Shown here: positions 1 through 8,721 of the stretch, piece after piece
Layout of the letters: each line of letters starts with the position of its first letter
Numbering within the stretch: the stretch's first letter is position 1
Assembly (NCBI GenBank): GCA_049324115.1
Contig: JBMOMN010000019.1
Location: 1-64,000 of the forward strand
DNA: 64,000 bases
DNA from: UBA5796 sp040752455
GTDB taxonomy: Bacteria > Chloroflexota > Anaerolineae > Anaerolineales > Villigracilaceae
Reading direction: 5' to 3'
Notes under the pieces: model-generated
The model's input: only the letters and a program-made list of their open reading frames with translations
Databases searched by the model: none
Told to the model about the DNA's origin: nothing
Position numbers and translations under genes: made by a program

Positions 1-30
1 CATCAAATCAAGGCGTTTTCCCTTTGAGCG

Positions 31-50
31 CCTTCGTGTCCCTTTGTGTT
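31..50. repeat. Dispersed short repeat (CCTTCGTGTCCCTTTGTGTT-like)
   Basis: A short element of the form CCTTCGTG-TCCCTTTGTG-TT. A related copy forms the inverted repeat at 4846-4881, and a degenerate relative is visible near 63123-63150. The first 170 bases of the window hold no credible gene, only this element and the 3' flank of the FmdB-like gene. Its origin is unknown; similar short elements recur between genes in this window. Confidence 0.45.
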
Positions 51-170
51 TAGGTTCTTTCCCGCTAATTGCGCAAGAGCCGGGTGTGTGCAAATCGAAA
101 ACCACAAATCCCGTTAGAAGCAGGAAAAATAGAATTGGGTTTCCGGCGCACGGCCGGGGGATCAGGTGCC

Positions 171-383
171 TCAGACGCTGCCGGTGCTGCACGAGGCGGC
201 GGAACTGCCCAGCGAGAACGACGACCCGCCCCCGGCGACCTTCGAGGCAAAAGTGGACATTTTCTTCCTGACCTGTTTGCCGCCGCATTTCGGGCAGGTC
301 ACTTCGTCAACCCGGCTGGCGCTGAAGACCAGTTCTTCGAAGGAGTTGTTGCACTCCTTACAATCGAATTCGTAGATGGGCAT
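171..383 (-). CDS. FmdB family zinc-ribbon protein
   Basis: A 70-residue protein of the FmdB/putative-regulatory zinc-ribbon family. It opens with the typical MPIYEF-D start and carries two CxxC knuckles (CKEC at residues 8-11, CPKC at 30-33) that should bind one zinc. After about residue 45 it is a Gly/Ser-rich low-complexity tail, as is usual in this family. Known members were first linked to formamidase/amidase gene regulation, but most have no proven function. The start is supported by an AGGAG ribosome site 8 bases upstream. It is separated from the upstream dedA gene by a terminator, so it probably has its own promoter in 384-460. Confidence 0.85.
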   Translation of the reverse strand: MPIYEFDCKECNNSFEELVFSASRVDEVTCPKCGGKQVRKKMSTFASKVAGGGSSFSLGSSAASCSTGSV

Positions 384-460
384 GGAGTTTGCTCCTGGTG
401 TGTGGTTTGGTGATGGACATGCCTGTCCGTGAGTTGGATGACGAAGGGTGGAAAAAGTTG

Positions 461-487
461 CAAAAAAGAGACGCCTTACGGCGTCTC
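461..487 (-). terminator. Rho-independent terminator of the DedA gene
   Basis: Read on the minus strand, GAGACGCC pairs with GGCGTCTC across a four-base loop and is followed by six T residues. The TAA stop codon of the DedA gene lies inside the loop region, so the terminator overlaps the end of the gene. Confidence 0.85.
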
Positions 488-1144
488 GCCTTCCATCTTT
501 TTGGCCTTGCCCTCCTGCCTGGCCTTGACCGCTTCCACGAAGACCGGGATGAGCGAGATGAAGATGATCGCCAGGATCACCAGCGAAAAGTTTTCTTTCA
601 CGAATTCGAGATTTCCGAAGAAGTAGCCGGACAGGGTGAAGAGCGGGACCCAGACGATCCCGCCGACGACGTTGTACGAGAAGAAATAGCCGTAAGACAT
701 GCGTCCCACACCGGCGACGAAGGGCGCGAAGGTGCGGATGATCGGCACGAAGCGGGCCAGGAAGATGGTCTTGCCGCCGTGCTTCTCGAAGAAGGCGTGG
801 GTGCGGTCGAGATACTCCTTCTTGATCCAGCGGCTGTTGTAGGCTTTTTCGCCGAGGAAGTGGCCGATCCAGTAGTTGGCGGTATCCCCCAGGACGGCGG
901 CCAGGGTCAGCAGGCCGACCAGCAGGTAGACGTTCAGGGCCGAATTCATCACCGGCGAGGCGAAGGTCCCGGCGGCGAAGAGCAGCGAATCGCCGGGCAG
1001 GAAGGGAGTCACGACGAAGCCGGTCTCCATGAAGATCACGCCGAACAGGATGGCGTAGGTCCAGGTCCCGTACTGGGAGATGATCTCGGCCAGGTGGGTA
1101 TCGAGGTGGAGGAACAGGTCGAACAGGAAACGGATCAGGTCCAT
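476..1144 (-). CDS. DedA family membrane protein
   Basis: A 222-residue integral membrane protein of the DedA/VTT family. The family signature is clear: an ETG-x-x-x-TPFLPGD motif at about residues 40-51 and an F-LARF-P-IRTF-P--AG-G motif at about 146-165, with hydrophobic helices around them and a charged, probably cytoplasmic C-terminus. Known relatives are needed for membrane homeostasis, and some have been shown to return undecaprenyl phosphate or phospholipids across the membrane. The exact substrate here cannot be read from sequence. It is transcribed alone: a 172-base gap separates it from the upstream lipoprotein gene, and a terminator overlaps its stop. Confidence 0.9.
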   Translation of the reverse strand: MDLIRFLFDLFLHLDTHLAEIISQYGTWTYAILFGVIFMETGFVVTPFLPGDSLLFAAGTFASPVMNSALNVYLLVGLLTLAAVLGDTANYWIGHFLGEKAYNSRWIKKEYLDRTHAFFEKHGGKTIFLARFVPIIRTFAPFVAGVGRMSYGYFFSYNVVGGIVWVPLFTLSGYFFGNLEFVKENFSLVILAIIFISLIPVFVEAVKARQEGKAKKMEGETP

Positions 1145-1167
1145 AGAACTCTCTTTGATTGGGTTCG

Positions 1168-1185
1168 AGCCGCCTTGAGGCGGCT
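1168..1185. repeat. Intergenic hairpin
   Basis: AGCCGCC pairs with GGCGGCT across a TTGA loop, in the gap between the thioredoxin-cyclophilin gene and dedA. No T-tract follows on either strand, so it is not a classical terminator; it could be a small transcript-processing or attenuation hairpin. Confidence 0.4.
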
Positions 1186-1316
1186 TCGCAGGGATAGCCG
1201 GGAGGCTTTCAGTCCCCGGCGGGGTTGTGGCGCAGGGTTGCCAGGCAACAGGCGCAGATTATAAGCCATTTCGAGGAATTTCCGGCTTGCGGAATTGTTG
1301 GGGCCGGTGAGCCGGC

Positions 1317-2555
1317 TTACTTTTCCTCGATGGTCACGCCCAGGATGCGGTCCGGTTCCGGCAATTCGCCGCCTCCCTCGGGGAAGCGCAGGGTGAGCGC
1401 CTCGACCACGTCCATGCCTTCGAGCACCTGGCCGAAGATGGTGAAACTGCCGTCCATCTGGGGCAGTTCGGCCAGGGTGATGAAGAAGCGGCTGCCGTTG
1501 GTGTTCGGGCCGATGTTGTCCATGGCCACCATGCCCGGACGGTCGAAGCGCAGGTCGGGGGCGATCTCGGTGTTGAACAGGTATCCCGGCAGGCCCATCC
1601 CCGTCCCGCTGGGATCGCCGGTCTGGGCGGTGAAGTCCGCGATGACCCGGTAGAAGGGGTTGTCGTCGTACCAGCCTTCACGGGCCAGGAAGACGAAGTT
1701 GTTGACTGCCAGCGGAGCCTTGTCGGCGTAAAGCTGGATGACGATGTCGCCTTTGTTGGTGTGCAGGGTGGCGATGTACTCCTTGCCGGGGTCAATGACC
1801 ACGTCCGGGCAGGTCTTGAACTGGCGTTCGCCCAGGGCAATCGCCCCGATCACGTTGTTGAGGGCGGTGAAATTGACCGGTCCGGTGTAGATCTGGCCGT
1901 TGATCAGGATGAAGGGCGCGCTGGCCATCCCGATCAGCAATCCCTCGTTGAAGGCCATGGGCGGGATGATCGCCACTTCGTTGCTGTGCAGGTCGGCCTG
2001 GAATTTTTCCTCGTCGAGCTGGAGTTCCGCGGCTTTATCGGCCAGCCAGGTCTCGAATTCTTCCGGGGTCAGGCCGTCCCAGGCGATCAGGTCATCGAAA
2101 AGGGCGTCGTGCATTTCCCAGAACTTGCCCTGCAAGCCGGCGGCTTCCGCTCCCTGGGCGGCCAGGGCGGCCTTGTCGTTGATGGTCAACAGGGGGAAGT
2201 AACGGTAAATGATCTTCAGCGTATCCGGGTATTCCTCCTGCAGCTTTTTCAGGATTTCGGCCACTTCGGAACAGGGCCGGCACTGGAAATCGCTGTAGAC
2301 GATCAACGTCACGGCGGCGTTTTCCGGGCCGATGAAGTGGTCCTCCTGGGTCACGCGCGGGAAGCGGGAAGGCTCGTCGGGACCGGGAGTGGGTTCGCTC
2401 TGGACCGCGTTGCACGAGGCGGCGTAGTCCACCGGCGCGGGGGTGACGGCCGGCGCGGCGCCGGTGGGCGCCGGTTCTGTCGTCGCGGTATTCCGGGCGC
2501 CGCAGGCGCTGATCGTCAACGCCAGAAGCAAGACGGTAAACAAGGTTTTTCGCAT
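1317..2555 (-). CDS. Lipoprotein fusing DsbA-like thioredoxin and cyclophilin PPIase
   Basis: A 412-residue predicted extracytoplasmic lipoprotein. Residues 1-18 are a lipoprotein signal peptide ending LTISAC (lipidated Cys18), followed by an Ala/Pro/Thr linker. About 70-245 is a DsbA-type thioredoxin fold: V-YSDFQCRPC has the redox CRPC pair at 92-95 and a later SAPFILING strand supplies the cis-proline. About 258-412 is a cyclophilin-type peptidyl-prolyl isomerase with the FYRVI, QTGDP and GSRFFIT active-site stretches. The two domains together suggest a membrane-anchored foldase acting on disulfides and proline isomers of exported proteins. An AGGA site 7 bases upstream supports the start. 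The domain assignment is firm; the joint function is inferred. Confidence 0.88.
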   Translation of the reverse strand: MRKTLFTVLLLALTISACGARNTATTEPAPTGAAPAVTPAPVDYAASCNAVQSEPTPGPDEPSRFPRVTQEDHFIGPENAAVTLIVYSDFQCRPCSEVAEILKKLQEEYPDTLKIIYRYFPLLTINDKAALAAQGAEAAGLQGKFWEMHDALFDDLIAWDGLTPEEFETWLADKAAELQLDEEKFQADLHSNEVAIIPPMAFNEGLLIGMASAPFILINGQIYTGPVNFTALNNVIGAIALGERQFKTCPDVVIDPGKEYIATLHTNKGDIVIQLYADKAPLAVNNFVFLAREGWYDDNPFYRVIADFTAQTGDPSGTGMGLPGYLFNTEIAPDLRFDRPGMVAMDNIGPNTNGSRFFITLAELPQMDGSFTIFGQVLEGMDVVEALTLRFPEGGGELPEPDRILGVTIEEK

Positions 2556-2629
2556 AAGGGTTCCTGAAAGGTGGTTTGGGTTCCATCCGAACGGCTCGAA
2601 AGGCCGTTTTCGGATAAGTTATAGCCGGG

Positions 2630-3910
2630 TCAGGGAAACGATTGTATTTCTTCCTGCAAATCTTCGAACGATTTCATCCAGGCCATGCGGCGGATGAAAT
2701 CGCCCAGGTCGGTGCTTTTTTCGCGCAGCACCCTCACCGCCGGGCCGACCGGGTCTTCCCCGGCCGCACCGCCGGGCGAATCGGCATAAGCGCCGTGGAA
2801 GGCAAAGTAGGCCTGGTTCAACTTGCGAAGCGTGTAACCGTGATTCCAGAAGATGATGCGCCGCGCTTCCATGTAGGCTTCGGCCTCCTCGATTTTACCT
2901 TCGGCCAGCAATTCGTCCACGCGCAGCCGGGTGGTGTGCATCTCGGCCCGGAAATCGAAAACCGGGCGGGGGATGTCGTCCGGGTCGGGTTTGACGGCCG
3001 GCAATCCAACCGTCTGGACCGGAGGCCTGGGGCGTTCGGCCAGCTCCGGGTAGAACCGCTCCACGATCATCCGGCTGACCTCGTTGCCGAAGATCGAAGC
3101 GGTAGTCTCGTTCATCGTCCGCAGTTCGGGGGTATCGCCGTACCGGATGCCCAGTGGGTGCCATTCCAGGTAGTTGTGCATCCACTCGTGGGCAAAGGTC
3201 TCGATGGCCCAGGGCATCCAGCCGGTGCGCATCACCATCGTGGGGTAAGACCCGATCCCGCCCACCGGGACGACCAGGGAGGACACGTCCAGGGTACTGT
3301 CCACCTTTGTTTCGATGGCGGCATGCTGGTCAACCGTCAGGTTGGGGTTGAGGGAGATGGAGAAATCCTGCTGGATGCGGTCGCGCGGCGAGACGACCAG
3401 GTTGTACGGCAGGGGGGTGATGTGGGCCAGCACGGGCGGGACCGGTTGGCCTGCCACCGTTAAACCGAGTTCGACCGCCACCTCAGCCACCTGCTGCTCC
3501 AGCACGGCCTCGACCAGCGGCTGGATCTGCGCCCGGCGGCGGGACAGCCTGTCCCACTGGTCACGCAGCGAAGCTGAAGCCGTTACCGGGTCCGCCACGC
3601 CCGGATCGGAGAACACGCGGGCGACCTGGTCCTCGACCTGGATCATCTGGTCGGTCAGGCGGAAGTATTCCAGCGTCATTTCCTTGCGCGCTTCGCGGTC
3701 GAAGTAATGCGGGCTGTTCAGGGTGGCCTGCCGGAGCTTTACCCAGACGGCATCCAGCGTCCAGCGGGCGAAGTCGAATTCGTCGGTGCGGGTAAAGGCG
3801 CGTGCCCGTTCGCGGTCGGTAAATTGGGACGGGTTGCTGGTGGAGATGATGAGGGCGGTGAATGCGAGCAACAATACCCGCCAGGCCCAGGTTTCTGCTT
3901 TTTCGAGCAT
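2630..3910 (-). CDS. Membrane-anchored HExxH putative metallopeptidase
   Basis: A 426-residue protein that I do not recognise as a named family. An N-terminal hydrophobic segment (about 10-24) could be a signal anchor. The central region contains HEWMH at 241-245, a zinc-peptidase HExxH motif, and NETTAS at 267-272 whose Glu268 could be the third zinc ligand in gluzincin style. Flanking regions (80-150 and 340-426) are rich in charged helices. A zinc-dependent peptidase facing outward is the likeliest role, with no known substrate. It lies 74 bases downstream of nothing on its own strand and is divergent from the lipoprotein at 4027, so the 116-base gap between them should carry both promoters. 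Confidence 0.7.
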   Translation of the reverse strand: MLEKAETWAWRVLLLAFTALIISTSNPSQFTDRERARAFTRTDEFDFARWTLDAVWVKLRQATLNSPHYFDREARKEMTLEYFRLTDQMIQVEDQVARVFSDPGVADPVTASASLRDQWDRLSRRRAQIQPLVEAVLEQQVAEVAVELGLTVAGQPVPPVLAHITPLPYNLVVSPRDRIQQDFSISLNPNLTVDQHAAIETKVDSTLDVSSLVVPVGGIGSYPTMVMRTGWMPWAIETFAHEWMHNYLEWHPLGIRYGDTPELRTMNETTASIFGNEVSRMIVERFYPELAERPRPPVQTVGLPAVKPDPDDIPRPVFDFRAEMHTTRLRVDELLAEGKIEEAEAYMEARRIIFWNHGYTLRKLNQAYFAFHGAYADSPGGAAGEDPVGPAVRVLREKSTDLGDFIRRMAWMKSFEDLQEEIQSFP

Positions 3911-4026
3911 GGGGGAGATTATAAATCAAAAGGATACCTTCGTCCTGCTTGCATTATTCGGATTTTGTGCGAAAATATGGGCCGGGTGCTTTCGCCGCCC
4001 ATTCCCAAATGCCTAAGGAGAGAAAT

Positions 4027-4668
4027 ATGAAAACCAAGAACCGCCGCAGGAGCCTGGTTTGGGCTGCGTCTTTGCTGGCCCTGGCTGCCCTGGCCTGCCA
4101 GTTTGATGAATACGCCCGCAACGGGTTCGTCACTTCCACGCCCCCGCCCACCATGACCGCGACCCCGGTCCCGACCCGCACCCCGGCCCCCACCGCCACC
4201 TCGCTGCCCGGCGAGACGGTCCGCCAGTGGGCCGTCTCCGCGATTGCCAGTTCGGAACATGGCAACACGGACTGGAGCGCCAGCCAGGCCACCGGCGCGC
4301 CGAACACCCTCAGTTGCGGCGACAGGCGCTCTGCCTGGGCCTCCCTCGACAAAACCTCCGCCGACTGGCTGGAACTGCGCTACGAAAAAGCGGTTTATCC
4401 GCAGGCCGTTTACATCCACCACTCCTATGCCCCCGATGCGGTCGTGAAGGTGGAGTTGATTGATCTTGCCGGGGGGTACCACCCGGTCTACAGCGGCAAG
4501 CCTTCCGTCAAGGAGTGCCCGTACCGGATGTTCCTCATCGTCCAGGCTGATTACCTGGTCATCGGCGTGCGGATCACCCTCGACCAATCAATGCTGGAGG
4601 CCAGCCTGTGGGACGAGATAGACGCGGTCGAGCTGGTCGGTCTATACTCGGAAACCTCGATGCCGTAA
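4027..4668 (+). CDS. Lipoprotein with discoidin-like (F5/8 type C) domain
   Basis: A 213-residue secreted lipoprotein. The signal peptide ends ALAC (Cys24). Residues about 38-62 are a Thr/Pro-rich linker typical of cell-surface lipoproteins in this lineage. The rest resembles a discoidin/F5/8-type-C-like jelly-roll: W-ASQATGAPNT, CGD, AWAS and a D-LELRYE stretch, with two later Cys. Such domains often bind glycans or other surface ligands; none can be named here. The start is set by AAGGAG 8 bases upstream of this ATG; an in-frame upstream ATG would precede this site and spoil the signal peptide. A likely terminator follows at 4779. Confidence 0.75.
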   Translation: MKTKNRRRSLVWAASLLALAALACQFDEYARNGFVTSTPPPTMTATPVPTRTPAPTATSLPGETVRQWAVSAIASSEHGNTDWSASQATGAPNTLSCGDRRSAWASLDKTSADWLELRYEKAVYPQAVYIHHSYAPDAVVKVELIDLAGGYHPVYSGKPSVKECPYRMFLIVQADYLVIGVRITLDQSMLEASLWDEIDAVELVGLYSETSMP

Positions 4669-4778
4669 CCTGGTGAATCCGAATTTCAAAACACTCTCCT
4701 AACCCAGACAAGCCGAAACCCAAAAGGATTCAACCACAAAGTATCCATGAACTCCGTTCACCCCGAAGGATGGAAATC

Positions 4779-4837
4779 AGTACCGTAAGATTTATCTTGC
4801 GCCCCGAAGGCAACATGAATGTTGCGGTACTTTTTTT
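4779..4837 (+). terminator. Structured terminator after the discoidin-like lipoprotein
   Basis: AGTACCG (4779-4785) pairs with CGGTACT (4825-4831), enclosing a second hairpin GCAACAT-GA-ATGTTGC (4810-4825), and is followed by a run of T residues to 4837. The stem next to a T-run on the plus strand fits intrinsic termination. The element sits 110 bases after the stop codon, so part of it may instead be a dispersed repeat. Confidence 0.55.
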
Positions 4838-4845
4838 CATATCAG

Positions 4846-4881
4846 GGTCACGAAGGAACACAAAGGAAAACCTTCGTGACC
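4846..4881. repeat. Inverted copy of the dispersed CCTTCGTG repeat
   Basis: GGTCACGAAGG and CCTTCGTGACC are perfect 11-base inverted arms around ACACAAAGG-like sequence, followed directly by another TTCGTGG unit. The 367-base gap 4669-5035 holds no gene that I can support: it contains the terminator, this repeat and the hairpin at 4966. Confidence 0.5.
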
Positions 4882-4965
4882 TTCGTGGTTAAAATTCTTG
4901 TACACGTGTGCCTGCGGCTCAGTGCAGGCAAAAAGCAAGGAGTTAACTTGTAAGGTATTAAAGGC

Positions 4966-4997
4966 GAGACCCGTTTCCTCCCAAGGAAACGGGTCTC
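4966..4997. repeat. Strong 13-bp hairpin downstream of gltD-like gene
   Basis: GAGACCCGTTTCC pairs perfectly with GGAAACGGGTCTC across a six-base loop, 39 bases beyond the stop codon of the minus-strand GltD-type gene. Neither side has a real T-tract, so it may stabilise the 3' end of that transcript or terminate weakly. Confidence 0.5.
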
Positions 4998-5035
4998 TAT
5001 AATCCTGCCCTCACAGGGGAAATTGTCCAACGAGC

Positions 5036-6472
5036 CTATTTGTTCTTCAAGTATTCGTTGATGGCCCAGGCGGCTTTGCGCCCGGCCACCATGGCCGTCA
5101 CGACCAGGTCCGGCCCGGTGACGCAGTCGCCGCCGGCGAAGACGCCTTCGCGGGTGGTAGCGCCCTTGTCCCGGTCCTTGAGGTTGATCTGGCCCCACTT
5201 GTCGGTTTCCAGTTCGGGGGTGGTCTTGCCGATGATCGGGTCGGGCCAGTAGCCCAGGGCCTTGATGGCCGTATCGGCCGCGACCGAGAAGTTCGAGCCT
5301 TCGACCGGGACCGGGCGGCGGCGGCCTTTGGCGTCCGGTTCGCCGAGCTTCATTTCGATGCACTCGACCGCCGCCAGGCGGCCGTCTTCGCCGTCAATGA
5401 ATTTGATCGGCTGGGTCAGGAAGCGGTATCTCGCGCCCTCGTCCTTTGCCATCTTGCGGTCTTTGTAGCCGCCGGGCATTTCTTTTTCTGTGCGACGGTA
5501 GAGACAGGTGACTTCCTCGGAACCCAGGCGCAGGGCGGTGCGCAGGCAGTCGGAGGCCGTATCGCCGCCGCCGATAACCACCACCCGGCTGCCGATCTGC
5601 GGGCGTTCGCGCTTGTCGTCGGGCAGGCTGTCGAAATCCACGTTGCCGCGGATCAGGAAGTCCGTCCCCTCGTAGACGCCCGGCAGGTTTTCGCCGGGGA
5701 TGTCCATCGTGGCATCAATGCCGGTGCCGACCCCGATGAAGACCGCATCGAAGCCTTCGGCGAACAGGCCGTCAATGGTTTTATCCTTGCCGATGTAGGT
5801 ATTGCCGACGAACTTGACCCCGGCGCTTTCCAGGTCTTCCCACTTGTTCCAGACGGAGCCTTTGGGCAGTTTGAAGTTCGGGATGCCGTAGACCAGCAGC
5901 CCGCCGGGCGAGGGCTTGGAATCGAAGATCGTCACTTCGTGCCCGGCCTTGCGGACCTCCTCGGCGCAGCCCAGGCCGGCCGGTCCCGCGCCGATGACGG
6001 CGACCCTCTTCCCGGTCGGTTCGCCGACCCTGATCGTGTAAGGGGCGTTGCGGCGTTCCCATTCCAGGGCGAAGACTTCCAGTTGCCCGGTCAGCACTGG
6101 TTCGTGGTGTTTGTTGAGCACGCAGGACCCCTGGCAGAGCTTCTCGTGCGGGCAGACGCGTCCGCAAATCTCCGGCAGGGAGGAAGTCTTGTGATAGATT
6201 TCCGCCGCTTCCTTGAAGCGACCCTGCTCGATCAGCCACATGGCCGAGGGGATGTCGTTATGGGTGGGGCAAGCCAGCATACAGGGGGCCGGATCGGGAC
6301 AATGGATGCAGCGCGAGGCCTCCACCATGGCGCGTTCGGCGCTGAACTCGATCACGACGTCTTCGAAATCGCACACGCGCTCCTCGGCGGGACGCAAAGT
6401 CAGGTCGCGGAAGGGTTTGTTCGCCCGTTCTTTGCGATCTATCGCGAGAGCATCACTGGGAATGGCTTGCAT
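5036..6472 (-). CDS. GltD-type NADPH oxidoreductase (glutamate synthase small-subunit family)
   Basis: A 478-residue iron-sulfur flavoprotein. An N-terminal cysteine-rich region holds two sets, C55-C58-C64-C68 and C103-C107-C113-C117, which in GltD bind 4Fe-4S clusters. The FAD motif GAGPAGLGCAE is at 161-171, and a second Rossmann motif, V-GGGDTASDC, near residue 300 binds NAD(P)H. A C-terminal GGD-VTGPDLVVTAM-GR closes the FAD site. In glutamate synthase this subunit passes NADPH electrons to GltB, but no gltB is in the window, so it may serve another partner such as a dihydropyrimidine dehydrogenase-like or ferredoxin:NADP system. AGGAGG 9 bases upstream supports the start. It is divergent from the efflux operon at 6741. 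Confidence 0.85.
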   Translation of the reverse strand: MQAIPSDALAIDRKERANKPFRDLTLRPAEERVCDFEDVVIEFSAERAMVEASRCIHCPDPAPCMLACPTHNDIPSAMWLIEQGRFKEAAEIYHKTSSLPEICGRVCPHEKLCQGSCVLNKHHEPVLTGQLEVFALEWERRNAPYTIRVGEPTGKRVAVIGAGPAGLGCAEEVRKAGHEVTIFDSKPSPGGLLVYGIPNFKLPKGSVWNKWEDLESAGVKFVGNTYIGKDKTIDGLFAEGFDAVFIGVGTGIDATMDIPGENLPGVYEGTDFLIRGNVDFDSLPDDKRERPQIGSRVVVIGGGDTASDCLRTALRLGSEEVTCLYRRTEKEMPGGYKDRKMAKDEGARYRFLTQPIKFIDGEDGRLAAVECIEMKLGEPDAKGRRRPVPVEGSNFSVAADTAIKALGYWPDPIIGKTTPELETDKWGQINLKDRDKGATTREGVFAGGDCVTGPDLVVTAMVAGRKAAWAINEYLKNK

Positions 6473-6740
6473 GGATTACGGCCTCCTGGAATTACTGATA
6501 ACATGCCTGTGTAGAAATGATACCCAATCTTAACGGATGGTCAAAGCCTCTTATGTCATCAAAGCTGACGACAATAGTCACATTTATCTGTGGCGACTCA
6601 TCACCTCGCGATCACCCCCGCGCTTTACAGTTTCATAAGGTATGTAAGATTCCTGTAAAATCAGTTCACACGGTCTGTGTTGGTGATGTGCCTTCTAGTA
6701 CAATGGGAGCCGTTGGATATCCCAACAGGAGGATTTGCTG

Positions 6741-8036
6741 ATGAACTTCTTAAGGAAAAACCGGACTTTGTTGATTGTCTTGCTGGTGCTTGCAGTTGCG
6801 GCGGCGGCTTTTTTCTATTTGCGACAATCGAACACGGCCAGCGCCGCGGCCCAATGGCAAACGGCAAAGATCGAGACGGGGAACCTGGTGGCGACGGTTG
6901 GGGCGACCGGGACCGTGCGCCCCAACCAGACAGCGGTCATCGTCTGGCAATCGAGCGGGACCGTTGAGGATGTTTCCGTTAAAGTAGGCGACCGGGTCTC
7001 GGACGGGGACGTGCTGGCCGCGCTGGAGAAGACTTCCCTCTCCCAGAACATCATCCTGGCCGAGGCCGACCTGGCCACCGCCCGGACCGCCCTGGAAGAC
7101 CTGCTGGCTTCGAAGACTCCGGCCGCCCAGTCCTTCATTGCCCTGCGCGCGGCCCAGGAAAAATATGACAAGGCTTTCAATTACCGCGATTCCCTGAACG
7201 GCCCGATCACGGTCGAAAAGATCAAGATGAGCAGGATAAAAATAGCCGGGAAGACCTACGAAATCCCCGAAAAGGTGGAAGTGGAAGTCATGCCGGATGT
7301 CGAGAGCATTGACGAGGCCGACGCCGACCTGGCCCTGGCCGAAGCCCAACTCGACGACGCCCGACGCGCCTGGGAGCGGGTCAAGGACGGCCCCAGCCAG
7401 GCCGACATCATCGCCGCCGAGGCCCGCATCGCGGCCGCCCAGGCGACCCTGAACATGGCCCGCCTGACCGCGCCCTTCGCCGGCACGATCTCGGAAGCCC
7501 ACCCCATGCCCGGCGACCAGGTCGGGGCGGGGGTGACGGCTTTCCGCATTGACGATCTCAGCCGCCTGCTGGTGGACGTGCAGATCTCCGAAGTGGACAT
7601 CAACAGCATCCAGGTCGGGCAGGAGGTCAGCCTGAGCTTCGACGCCATCCTGGACAAGAAGTATCACGGCGTGATCGCCGAAGTCGGCAAGGTCGGCAGC
7701 AACGTGGGCGGCGTGGTCAACTTCACCGTCACGGTCGAGCTGACCGACGCCGACGAACAGGTCAAGCCGGGGATGACCGCCGCGGTCAATATCGTCGTCC
7801 GGGAGATCAACGACGTGCTGCTGGTCCCCAACCGGGCCGTGCGCCTGGTTGACGGTAAACGCGTCGTGTACCTGCTGCTCGAAGACGGGACCCTGGAACA
7901 GGTCGAGATCCGCCTCGGCTCTTCGTCCGATACGATGAGCGTGCTCGCCTCGGAAAACCTCGAAGAAGGCGATCAGGTGGTGCTCAATCCGCCCCAGAAC
8001 TTCGGCAACGACGGCCCTCCGTTCATGCAAAGGTAA
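6741..8036 (+). CDS. HlyD/MacA-type periplasmic adaptor of an efflux pump
   Basis: A 431-residue membrane-fusion protein. One N-terminal membrane helix (about 8-24) anchors it. A split biotinyl-lipoyl domain begins near GTVRPNQTAVIVW and resumes at LTAPFAGTISEAHP, with a long Ala/Glu-rich helical hairpin (about 100-235) between. The beta-barrel and membrane-proximal domains follow. In this family it links an inner-membrane transporter to the exterior; there is no sign of a TolC partner, as expected for a monoderm. The start is the ATG at 6741, 8 bases after AGGAGG; an upstream TTG would overlap the ribosome site. It heads an operon with the ABC ATPase (4-base gap) and permease. Confidence 0.9.
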   Translation: MNFLRKNRTLLIVLLVLAVAAAAFFYLRQSNTASAAAQWQTAKIETGNLVATVGATGTVRPNQTAVIVWQSSGTVEDVSVKVGDRVSDGDVLAALEKTSLSQNIILAEADLATARTALEDLLASKTPAAQSFIALRAAQEKYDKAFNYRDSLNGPITVEKIKMSRIKIAGKTYEIPEKVEVEVMPDVESIDEADADLALAEAQLDDARRAWERVKDGPSQADIIAAEARIAAAQATLNMARLTAPFAGTISEAHPMPGDQVGAGVTAFRIDDLSRLLVDVQISEVDINSIQVGQEVSLSFDAILDKKYHGVIAEVGKVGSNVGGVVNFTVTVELTDADEQVKPGMTAAVNIVVREINDVLLVPNRAVRLVDGKRVVYLLLEDGTLEQVEIRLGSSSDTMSVLASENLEEGDQVVLNPPQNFGNDGPPFMQR

Positions 8037-8040
8037 CGCC

Positions 8041-8717
<677 letters not shown>

Positions 8718-8721
<4 letters not shown>

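Noticed and set aside
389..1264. A 291-codon plus-strand open frame opposite the DedA gene
   Set aside because: Acidic low-complexity translation with no motif; the minus-strand DedA signature is unambiguous.
4779..4881. A small RNA gene
   Set aside because: The hairpins are explained by a terminator and dispersed repeats; there is no separate promoter I can see.
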